A stretch of 9,486 nucleotides of DNA from the NCBI GenBank assembly GCA_963966275.1, contig CAWZYQ010000150.1:1-9486 (forward strand), written 5' to 3'. The translations under genes and the position numbers were made by a program. How positions within the stretch are numbered: position 1 is the first letter of the stretch; each line of letters starts with the position of its first letter. This document shows positions 1-5,648 of the stretch, one piece after another. The notes under the pieces were generated by a model. It worked only from the letters and a program-made list of their open reading frames with translations, did not search any database and was not told the origin of the DNA. The DNA is from UBA10427 sp003500135 (GTDB lineage Bacteria > Bacteroidota > Bacteroidia > Cytophagales > Cyclobacteriaceae).

Positions 1-190
1 TTTTATGGTAAGTTAATCATTATATGTGTAATTTAATAATAGACTTTATATAATCTTCTGTTCAAAGAAACACAAAACCTCTTAATCCTATTTTTGGAAT
101 ATATTATGTAATTGTATTTTTTAATATATTTATAAATTGTCTATGCAGTGATTACTCTCTACCATGCGTACATAACAAGTTCAGTGGAGC
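1..190. other. AT-rich intergenic DNA, no gene recognised
   Basis: This stretch is strongly AT-rich and I find no convincing reading frame, RNA gene or hairpin terminator in it. It lies beyond the 3' end of the minus-strand hydrolase gene and its repeat-rich downstream region. A lone TATTTTTG at 89-96 on the plus strand matches a Bacteroidota -7 box, but no paired -33 element or downstream gene supports it. Confidence 0.6.
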
Positions 191-210
191 ATAACTTGCG
201 GCAGTTGGGG

Positions 211-338
211 CTAAGCAGTTTAAAGTTTCAGGATTAAAGTTTAAAGCTAAGCTCAAACTATGAGCCATGAACTATGAGCCATGAACCAACAACCATGAGC
301 CATGCCCCCCTTCCAGCCTCCAGCTTCGACCTTCGAGC
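211..338. repeat. Mosaic of short degenerate tandem repeats
   Basis: Three unrelated repeat types follow each other. Around 219-246, TTTAAAG/AAAGTTT words recur, flanked by CTAAGC at 211-216 and 247-252. At 257-284 the 14-mer ACTATGAGCCATGA occurs twice with no gap, and a partial third copy (CCATGAGCCATG) ends at 304. At 311-338 four heptamers run in phase: TTCCAGC, CTCCAGC, TTCGACC, TTCGAGC. No reading frame crosses the block. The units are too short and too contiguous for a CRISPR array. It looks like slippage-generated intergenic DNA; a function is not evident. Confidence 0.75.
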
Positions 339-353
339 TAAATGCTTTCAGCT

Positions 354-488
354 ACTGAACTTTTGAACCTTTGAACTTCCTTAAACCTGAAACAAATTCC
401 CTGAACCCTATTCTCTGAACTAATTATTCCCATGAACCCATGAACCCATGAACCTCTGAACTACTGAACCCTTGAACTACTGAACCTC
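354..488. repeat. Octamer tandem repeat (TGAACNNN) reaching into the 3' end of the hydrolase gene
   Basis: From 433 to 488 there are seven contiguous 8-nt units, each beginning TGAAC (starts at 433, 441, 449, 457, 465, 473 and 481) and ending CCA, CCA, CTC, TAC, CCT, TAC, CTC. An older, decayed part of the same array lies upstream, with TGAAC at 356, 364 and 372 in the same 8-nt phase, a TGAAAC at 388, and shifted copies at 402 and 416. The last two units overlap the coding end of the minus-strand hydrolase: its stop codon (477-479) and final codons (Glu-Val-Gln) lie inside the repeat. The unit length is not a multiple of three, so gain or loss of a unit within 477-488 could change the protein's end. 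Confidence 0.85.
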
Positions 489-1238
489 AAAAAGCATACT
501 CGGTTCGTAGCGCGAAGCGACATGGACATTAGTAGCAGACGCCTGCCGGTCGAATACCTCCCTTACCCGTTCGGGATGGTTGTTGTCGTCGGATAGGTGG
601 CCCAACACAAGGTGTTGCAGGTTGCCGTTGCCATGTTGTTCGTACAGCGCATAGGCCTGGTCATTCGAAAGGTGCCCCTCGCCTCCGCGGATGCGCTCCT
701 TTAAAAAGAGGGGATAACGGCCGTTTTCCAGCATATCAGGGTCGTAGTTGCTCTCCAATATAGCGGCATCGCAGCCAGTGAAGTGCCGGGCCACCTGGTC
801 GCACACCTGACCGATATCGGTAATGATGCCAACCTTTTTTCCTTTGCTTTCAACCACAAAACTATGCGGATCAGCCGCATCGTGATACTTGGGGAAAGCC
901 ATCACGGACATATGGGCGATCTCAACCGGTTGGTGGGTATGCAGATTGACCCAATAAGGCGCATAAGGATCCATTCGGGCATTTTGCAAGGTGCGCTGTG
1001 TGATATAGACCGGTAGTCCAAGCTTTTTGGCCAACACCCTGACCCCCATAATATGGTCGCGGTGCTCGTGTGAGATAAACAGCGCCCTGATATGCGAAAG
1101 GTCAATACCCAAATACTCCAGGCGTAGCCTGATCTGTTTAAAGCTGATGCCGGCATCAATCAATATGCCGCCTTCTTCATGGCCTACGTAGTAGCAGTTG
1201 CCATTGCTGCCCGAATTAAGTGATGCGAATTGTAACAT
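477..1238 (-). CDS. MBL-fold metallo-hydrolase, YycJ/WalJ-like
   Basis: A 253-residue cytoplasmic metallo-beta-lactamase-fold hydrolase. The start Met-Leu-Gln-Phe-Ala-Ser-Leu-Asn-Ser-Gly-Ser-Asn-Gly-Asn is the typical N-terminus of the YycJ/WalJ branch, which is why I use the ATG at 1238 rather than the in-frame ATG at 1274 that would add 12 unmatched residues. The metal-binding HxHxDH motif is complete (H57, H59, D61, H62 in SHEHRDH). Further probable ligands are H119 in KYHDAADP, D141 in TDIG, H189 in GHLSN, and a C-terminal HLSDDNNHPE segment. Relatives are proposed to be phosphodiesterases or nucleases; in Firmicutes they sit with the WalRK genes, which are absent here, so the substrate is unknown. 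The stop codon and last three sense codons lie in an octamer repeat. The gene stands alone and diverges from the MFS gene. Confidence 0.93.
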   Translation of the reverse strand: MLQFASLNSGSNGNCYYVGHEEGGILIDAGISFKQIRLRLEYLGIDLSHIRALFISHEHRDHIMGVRVLAKKLGLPVYITQRTLQNARMDPYAPYWVNLHTHQPVEIAHMSVMAFPKYHDAADPHSFVVESKGKKVGIITDIGQVCDQVARHFTGCDAAILESNYDPDMLENGRYPLFLKERIRGGEGHLSNDQAYALYEQHGNGNLQHLVLGHLSDDNNHPERVREVFDRQASATNVHVASRYEPSMLFEVQ

Positions 1239-1244
1239 GCATGG

Positions 1245-1252
1245 CAAAATTA
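1245..1252 (-). promoter_or_regulatory. Candidate -7 box (TAATTTTG) for the MBL hydrolase
   Basis: On the minus strand TAATTTTG matches the Bacteroidota TAnnTTTG -7 consensus exactly. It ends only 6 nt before the chosen ATG, so transcription from it would start at or next to the start codon and give a leaderless or nearly leaderless message. No clear TTG-type -33 element is seen at the expected distance. Confidence 0.4.
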
Positions 1253-1385
1253 TATAAAATTGTGGCGTAAACATATATTTTACTCAAAACCAGTAACTGT
1301 ACAGATCAATTTGCCGTTAATTGGTTTTCCGAATTTTTTCAGGCAGGGAAAATACGGAGGTCCGACAATCAACCTGAACCAACCG

Positions 1386-2606
1386 ATGAACAGGATCAAA
1401 CAACTCTACATTGATGCCTTTGGCGGCCTGTCAAAGCCTGCCTGGATGCTGTCGCTCGTGATGCTGATCAACCGCAGCGGCGCCATGGTGATACCCTTCC
1501 TTAGTATTTACCTTACTGAAGCCCTGGGGTACAGCATAGCACAGGCGGGTGTAGTGGTGAGTTGTTTTGGCATCGGATCTATGATCGGGGCTTTTTTGGG
1601 TGGTTGGCTTACGGATCGCATTGGTCATTTTAAGGTGCAATTCTTCTCGCTGGTATTAGGCGGCGCATTGTTTATCGTGGTGTCGGGCATTACCGAATAC
1701 CATGCACTTATCGCTGCCATTATAGTATTGAGTGCAGTGGCGGAAAGTCTTCGTCCGGCCAATGCATCTTCAGTAGCGCATTATGCCAAACCTGAAAATG
1801 TTTCGCGGGCCTTTTCGCTGAACCGCATGGCCATCAACCTGGGCTTTTCAGTGGGGCCGGCCATAGGGGGTTTGTTGGCGGCCATGTCATTCCGCCTTCT
1901 GTTCATTGCCGACGGGCTGACCTGTATCGCGGCGGGTATATTTTTCTTTTTCTATTTCAGAAATCAAAAGGAATACAGCGCCAAACCAAAGCGGGCCACA
2001 CCCGAGGATGTACCGTTACATTCGCCCTATCGCGATCCGCGGTTTTTGTTGTTCATCGTGCTTTGTAGCGGGTATGCCATTTTATTTTTCCAGCTATTTG
2101 TTACGCTGCCACTGTACTATAGAGACATCTATCTGCTGCCGGAGAATAAGATCGGCGGATTGCTGGCCTTAAATGGTATACTGGTTTTTGCACTGGAGAT
2201 GGTAATGGTCTACATATTAGGCAAAAAGTATCCTATTTCCGTTCCGATCACCAGTGGCGCCTTGTTGCTGGGCGTGTCATTTGTCATGCTGAACCTGGGG
2301 CATCACGTGGTATTCCTCTTTATTTCAATGTTTTTGATCAGTATATCGGAAATACTGGCCATGCCCTTCATGGCTACCTATATTGTTCAGAAAAGCAGTG
2401 GCCATAATCGCGGCGCATATATGGGTTTATATACCTTATCCTTTTCGGTTGCCCATGTGATTGCGCCTTTCATTGGCACCCGGATTATTGAGCATTATGG
2501 TTATACTTCCCTTTGGTGGTTCGTTGGTCTGGCGGCCATTATTTTGTCGCTTGGGTTTGCCCTGCTCGTACGCATTAAACCTAAAGGCAGCTTTGTACCT
2601 GCATGA
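1386..2606 (+). CDS. MFS transporter (multidrug-type, 12 TM)
   Basis: A 406-residue inner-membrane transporter of the major facilitator superfamily, the usual length for a 12-helix member. The signature loop between helices 2 and 3 is present (GGWLTDRIGHF, 72-82, with D77 and R78), and NLGFSVGPAIGG at 151-162 resembles the antiporter motif C. A hydrophilic central loop at about 191-218 separates the two halves. The N-terminal RSGAMVIPFLSIYLTEALG stretch resembles MdtH-like drug:H+ antiporters, so drug or metabolite efflux is likely, but the substrate cannot be read from the sequence. I place the start at the ATG at 1386, just before the first membrane helix; the frame is open back to an ATG at 1260, which would add 42 residues of non-MFS character. 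A GGAGG at 1356-1360 is too far from 1386 to be a normal ribosome site. Its stop abuts the stop of the convergent DUF1028 gene. Confidence 0.92.
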   Translation: MNRIKQLYIDAFGGLSKPAWMLSLVMLINRSGAMVIPFLSIYLTEALGYSIAQAGVVVSCFGIGSMIGAFLGGWLTDRIGHFKVQFFSLVLGGALFIVVSGITEYHALIAAIIVLSAVAESLRPANASSVAHYAKPENVSRAFSLNRMAINLGFSVGPAIGGLLAAMSFRLLFIADGLTCIAAGIFFFFYFRNQKEYSAKPKRATPEDVPLHSPYRDPRFLLFIVLCSGYAILFFQLFVTLPLYYRDIYLLPENKIGGLLALNGILVFALEMVMVYILGKKYPISVPITSGALLLGVSFVMLNLGHHVVFLFISMFLISISEILAMPFMATYIVQKSSGHNRGAYMGLYTLSFSVAHVIAPFIGTRIIEHYGYTSLWWFVGLAAIILSLGFALLVRIKPKGSFVPA

Positions 2607-3599
2607 TCACTGGGCCAGGATTTTCTTAAGGGCCTTATCCTTAACCGAAAGCAATCCTGAATCGGGCAGCCTTTCGGTCAGGGTACGCCAGTTGGGATCG
2701 GCCCGAAACACTTCTTTAAAAATCGGAAGCGCCTGGTCGATCAGATTGTTATTGGCCAGCGAAACGGCCTTCCAGTATTTCATTTCCAGGTTATCCGGCA
2801 TCATGGTCTCGGCTTGTCCGTAGTTTTCCAGCGCCTTTTCCATATTGCCTTCTTCCACCGCCAGGTCGCCTTTGTTCATATATTCATAGGCCTGGTGTAC
2901 CTTGAGCAGTCGCTCCAGCTCTTCCAGTGGTTCAGGATGATCATCCACCCTCAGGTCAACGCGCTTGTCGTTCCACACCTCCTCCGATTTTTCGGGCCCC
3001 ACCACGATCATGGCGGCGGATTGCTTTCCACGGATATCACCGCCAACTGCTTCGGCGGCTTTCAGAGCCAGTAATATCCTTTCCGAAAGCGGTTTTCCGG
3101 CACTTTCTTCAAAGGCCTTTTTCATAGCCGGCACCACTTTATCGTTCAGCATCATATTGGCCTGTACGCTAAAGTCCTCACCCACATAATGGCCCGCCTC
3201 CGCGATACACTGGTCGCCGGTAAAGGCATCTACCCTGCCCTCGGTATCCAGGAAGGCCACCTGTCGGTACACCTGCCCTGCGTCGGCATTCACCAGCTTT
3301 TTCAATGCCTCGGGAGCGGTCATCCCGGATGCCATCAACTCCAGTCCTTTCGGGCCGAATGCCGGATTGACGAACGACTGGGTAGCCACCACGCCCACTC
3401 CCGACTGGCCCCAGGCTACCAATGTGCCCACAGAAAACCAGTGGCTTTGCACACCGACACCCATTTCACCGGTAGCGGTATCCATAGCTACAATGGAATA
3501 CGTATGAGCAAAAGGTTCTTCTTTTCGGTATGTCTGAGCGCCCAACATCGAAATTGAAACAAGATAAATGACGGTTGAAAAATATAATTTCTTCATCAT
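2607..3599 (-). CDS. Exported DUF1028 protein (Ntn-hydrolase-like) with C-terminal TPR-like region
   Basis: A secreted protein of about 330 residues (Met-Met start at 3599/3596; numbering here from the second Met). Residues 1-20 form a Sec signal peptide (MKKLYF, hydrophobic core, then Leu-Gly-Ala-Gln). Residues 31 to about 235 are a DUF1028 domain, recognised by HTYSIVAMD, GEMGVGVQSHWFSVG, GVGVVATQSFVNP and the closing RVDDHPEPLEELERLL. DUF1028 is related to Ntn hydrolases, but its reaction is not established; the conserved Thr32/Ser34 near the start of the domain may matter. Residues 235-305 contain two TPR-like helical hairpins (AYEYMNKGDLAVEEGNMEKALENY and a following pair), suggesting a protein-binding tail. 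An in-frame ATG at 3683 would bury the signal peptide, so it was not chosen. The gene diverges from the GNAT gene across a 128-nt spacer. Confidence 0.9.
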   Translation of the reverse strand: MMKKLYFSTVIYLVSISMLGAQTYRKEEPFAHTYSIVAMDTATGEMGVGVQSHWFSVGTLVAWGQSGVGVVATQSFVNPAFGPKGLELMASGMTAPEALKKLVNADAGQVYRQVAFLDTEGRVDAFTGDQCIAEAGHYVGEDFSVQANMMLNDKVVPAMKKAFEESAGKPLSERILLALKAAEAVGGDIRGKQSAAMIVVGPEKSEEVWNDKRVDLRVDDHPEPLEELERLLKVHQAYEYMNKGDLAVEEGNMEKALENYGQAETMMPDNLEMKYWKAVSLANNNLIDQALPIFKEVFRADPNWRTLTERLPDSGLLSVKDKALKKILAQ

Positions 3600-3670
3600 A
3601 TCGCAAAAGGTTAAGGTTGGTCGGATTGCAATTCCTTTGTTTTTTAGAATAAACATATGGATTAATCTGT

Positions 3671-3683
3671 TTGCGTAGCGCAA
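3671..3683. promoter_or_regulatory. Perfect short dyad TTGCG-TAG-CGCAA in a divergent promoter region
   Basis: A perfect 5-bp inverted repeat around a 3-nt centre lies in the spacer between the divergent DUF1028 and GNAT genes, 18 nt upstream of the GNAT candidate -7 box. Its place would suit an operator acting on one or both genes. A dyad this short can occur by chance. Confidence 0.25.
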
Positions 3684-3700
3684 TATGAACCACTTTTCAC

Positions 3701-3708
3701 TATTTTTG
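3701..3708 (+). promoter_or_regulatory. Candidate -7 box (TATTTTTG) for the GNAT gene
   Basis: TATTTTTG matches the TAnnTTTG consensus exactly and ends 19 nt before the GNAT ATG at 3728, giving a normal short leader. A TTTG at 3670-3673 could be a -33 element, but its 27-nt spacing is longer than usual. Confidence 0.4.
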
Positions 3709-3727
3709 GTTACAAAGTTGAACAGTC

Positions 3728-4195
3728 ATGGCCATGAATATCCATTTTCGGGAAGCGACCATTGAAGATATACCACTGCTCACTACGCTTATGCAAAGCT
3801 TCTATCAGCAGGTGCAATACCCTTTTGATGCTCAATCTATTCGCGACAACCTGAAAGGATTTTTTGACCATCATGAGATGGGTAAAATATGGCTGATCCT
3901 TCTGGAAAATGAGACCATAGGCTATGCAACCCTGACTTATGGCTTCAGCTTTGAATACAACGGCCTGAATGGCACCCTAGATGAAATGTACATCGATGAC
4001 CCTTACCGGGGCAAAGGGATCGGCAGCAAAACCATTGATTTTATTGTTGAAGAAAGTAAGAAGCTTTCGCTGAAAGCCCTGCATCTCGAGGTGGAGAAGC
4101 ATAATGAACCGGCCATCAACCTGTATAACAAATCGGGCTTTGTGAAACGGAAAAGGGTGACGATGACCAAACTGTTAAAAAAGAACAACAGTTGA
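3728..4195 (+). CDS. GNAT-family N-acetyltransferase
   Basis: A 155-residue single-domain acetyltransferase that would transfer acetyl from acetyl-CoA to an amine; the acceptor cannot be predicted. The acetyl-CoA pyrophosphate-binding motif A is clear: DEMYIDDPYRGKGIGS at 85-100, with the R94-G95-K96-G97-I98-G99 loop followed by an amphipathic helix. Motif B follows as EVEKHNEPAINLYNKSGF (121-138), and the N-terminal IHFREATIEDIPLL is the usual beta1-alpha1 of the family. The ATG at 3734 (third codon) is an equally possible start and would remove only Met-Ala. The gene is alone, 41 nt from the convergent DUF4268 gene; I see no clear intrinsic terminator between them. Confidence 0.92.
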   Translation: MAMNIHFREATIEDIPLLTTLMQSFYQQVQYPFDAQSIRDNLKGFFDHHEMGKIWLILLENETIGYATLTYGFSFEYNGLNGTLDEMYIDDPYRGKGIGSKTIDFIVEESKKLSLKALHLEVEKHNEPAINLYNKSGFVKRKRVTMTKLLKKNNS

Positions 4196-4236
4196 AAAGC
4201 GTACTTTGGACAGAGGTATTCCCATTGTCCGCTTCA

Positions 4237-4698
4237 TTATTCCAACTCCAGAAAGGTGTAATACGCATTTGACCAGAACTCATCTAAAGCGATGATTCGC
4301 GGTTTGAAAAATGAGATCAGCTCGGGCCATTGTTCTTTTTCGAAAATATTGACACCCTTCATTTCTTTGTAAATGCGACAGTATGGCCGGCCGTAGTCGT
4401 CATAAACCAGGTCTTCCCATGTCCAGGTTTCAACCAGGGAAGCATGCAACAGGGTTTTGAGTTGTTGCAACTGTTCAAAATACAGCTCGCGAATGTCATC
4501 GTCTTTGTGGGTAAGCTCAATACCGATATACGCCATTTTGCTGGTGGCCCACATGCGGAAAAACAAATGGCGGATACGTGTTTTGTAGTTGATCCAGTTG
4601 ATCTTAAAACCATCGTCAGACCTTTTGGGAGCGAGGTATTTGCCGAATGTCGTCCAGAATTCCTGTCTTAAACGCGATGCTTCTTCCTTGCCATACAT
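4237..4698 (-). CDS. DUF4268 domain-containing protein
   Basis: A 153-residue protein, apparently soluble, consisting of one DUF4268 domain. It is recognised by the N-terminal YGKEEASRLRQEFWTTFGKY, the central FKINWINYKT...LFFRMWA, and the C-terminal FKPRIIALDEFWSNAYYTFLE. No signal peptide or membrane segment is present, and the protein is rich in aromatic and charged residues. DUF4268 occurs as free-standing proteins in Bacteroidota and as a part of larger nuclease-like proteins elsewhere, but no function is established for this short form and none is claimed here. The start at 4698 fits the family's usual Met-Tyr-x-Lys-Glu-Glu beginning. A -7 box match sits 4 nt upstream, which suggests a leaderless message. 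Confidence 0.85.
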   Translation of the reverse strand: MYGKEEASRLRQEFWTTFGKYLAPKRSDDGFKINWINYKTRIRHLFFRMWATSKMAYIGIELTHKDDDIRELYFEQLQQLKTLLHASLVETWTWEDLVYDDYGRPYCRIYKEMKGVNIFEKEQWPELISFFKPRIIALDEFWSNAYYTFLELE

Positions 4699-4702
4699 GC
4701 TG

Positions 4703-4710
4703 CAAAGATA
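4703..4710 (-). promoter_or_regulatory. Candidate -7 box (TATCTTTG) for the DUF4268 gene
   Basis: On the minus strand TATCTTTG is an exact TAnnTTTG match ending 4 nt before the ATG at 4698. Transcription from it would begin at or slightly inside the start codon, so the transcript would be leaderless or the true start slightly downstream. No obvious -33 element is seen. Confidence 0.4.
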
Positions 4711-4837
4711 TCATTTAAGAAATAAGCGGGAATCCTATAATGTCTGTTGAATGTCTTTTTTCAAACATTTCATGAAAAACGTGGAAACTAATATGCATTT
4801 GTGATAGTTAAATCTTAAATTCAATAAAAAACGAACT

Positions 4838-5359
4838 ATGAAAAATCTATTTTCTACTTTATTACTTTCATTTGCTCTTGTTCTGATGGCCGAAGCCCAG
4901 GAGCTTCCCGGTTTGGACAAAAGCCCGATGGATGTTGCAGTTTACAAAATGGAACGTACCTCTCCACCGTTGGTAAAAGTGTATTATTCAAGACCCCAGA
5001 AAAACGATCGCAAGATTTTTGGTGGTATCGTTAAAATGGAAGAGGTGTGGAGAACCGGCGCCAATGAGGCCACAGAGATCAAGTTTTATCAGGATACAGA
5101 ATTTGGTGGCAAAGAGGTAGAAGCCGGAACTTATTCCTTATTCACCATACCTGATGATGAAAAGTGGACCATCATTCTGAACTCTGCTCTCGATCAGTGG
5201 GGCGCCTATTACTACGATAAAGAAAAAGATGTATTGCGTGTAGAAGTTGACGCACAGGAAACTGATAATACTATTGAAGCATTTACCATTGCTTTTGACA
5301 ATGGCCAGATGATCATGGCCTGGGATGAAACTATGGTAGCGGTGCCTGTAAAACCTTAA
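4838..5359 (+). CDS. Exported DUF2911 domain-containing protein
   Basis: A 173-residue exported protein. Residues 1-20 are a Sec signal peptide (MKNLF, a Leu-rich core, then Ala-Glu-Ala before Gln21). The rest is one DUF2911 domain, recognised by LDKSPMDVAVY (26-36), VYYSRPQKNDRKIFGG (48-63), EVWRTGANEATEI (69-81), AGTYSLFTIP (96-105) and WGAYYYD (121-127). Proteins of this family are periplasmic or outer-membrane-associated beta-rich proteins common in Bacteroidota; no reaction is known. The gene stands alone between the divergent DUF4268 gene and its own strong terminator, and is not part of the sulfite oxidase operon downstream. Confidence 0.92.
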   Translation: MKNLFSTLLLSFALVLMAEAQELPGLDKSPMDVAVYKMERTSPPLVKVYYSRPQKNDRKIFGGIVKMEEVWRTGANEATEIKFYQDTEFGGKEVEAGTYSLFTIPDDEKWTIILNSALDQWGAYYYDKEKDVLRVEVDAQETDNTIEAFTIAFDNGQMIMAWDETMVAVPVKP

Positions 5360-5390
5360 TTAATTCTAAACACGCTTTAAAAGCATTATC

Positions 5391-5428
5391 AAAAACCGGT
5401 TGAGAGTTTATCTTCAACCGGTTTTTTT
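5391..5428 (+). terminator. Intrinsic terminator after the DUF2911 gene
   Basis: A perfect 13-bp inverted repeat (5391-5403 with 5414-5426, core AACCGGTTGA/TCAACCGGTT) encloses a 10-nt loop and runs into a tract of seven T (5422-5428). It starts 31 nt after the DUF2911 stop codon and separates that gene from the downstream operon. Confidence 0.9.
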
Positions 5429-5542
5429 ATGACTATACAGTAAAATAAAAACAGGGATAGTTTGGTTTTAAACAATATTTCCCCGGCATTTACTGCTTAC
5501 CAATAATAATATTTTACAAAACCTGTAATTCCCCCAACTTAT

Positions 5543-5558
5543 TGTGACTCTGGTCACA
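5543..5558. promoter_or_regulatory. CRP/FNR-type operator palindrome (TGTGA-N6-TCACA)
   Basis: The 16-mer TGTGACTCTGGTCACA is a perfect 6-bp dyad around a 4-nt centre and matches the CRP-class half-sites TGTGA/TCACA exactly. AT is present just outside both half-sites. It lies in the spacer before the sulfite oxidase operon, with its centre about 98 nt upstream of the ATG at 5649, and is the only strong dyad between the DUF2911 terminator and the operon. A weak -7-like sequence (TATTTTTTG, 5613-5621, one T too long) lies downstream, which would put the dyad at an upstream-activator position. Which regulator binds it is unknown. Confidence 0.6.
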
Positions 5559-5648
5559 GATCATGTCTTCCGAATGCTGTTCTTTTATCGATGTTTTCCT
5601 TAAAACAGTAGTTATTTTTTGGCTTTTGCCATACGTTAACATAAACCC

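Noticed and set aside
89..96. Plus-strand promoter box TATTTTTG in the left spacer
   Set aside because: No -33 element and no gene or structured RNA downstream; a transcript would run through the repeats antisense to the hydrolase gene, for which there is no other sign.
257..488. Possible CRISPR array
   Set aside because: Units are 7-14 nt and contiguous, with no 25-40 nt unique spacers and no cas genes in the window.
783..1016. Plus-strand reading frame inside the hydrolase gene (and similar frames inside other genes)
   Set aside because: It lies wholly within a well-supported gene on the other strand, and its protein has no recognisable family features.
1239..1274. Longer N-terminus for the MBL hydrolase from the ATG at 1274
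   Set aside because: The 12 added residues do not resemble the family, whose proteins begin at Met-Leu-Gln-Phe; the added codons also cover the best promoter box.
1260..1385. MFS start at 1260
   Set aside because: The extra 42 residues are not MFS-like and would extend the gene back across the hydrolase promoter region; the ATG at 1386 directly precedes the first helix.
4197..4235. Bidirectional terminator between GNAT and DUF4268
   Set aside because: GGACA/TGTCC and AAGC/GCTT can pair only with a 7-nt one-sided bulge and there is no T tract.
4757..4779. Inverted repeat TTTTTCA/TGAAAAA upstream of the DUF2911 gene
   Set aside because: A 7-bp, almost wholly A/T stem with a 9-nt loop is expected by chance in a spacer this AT-rich.
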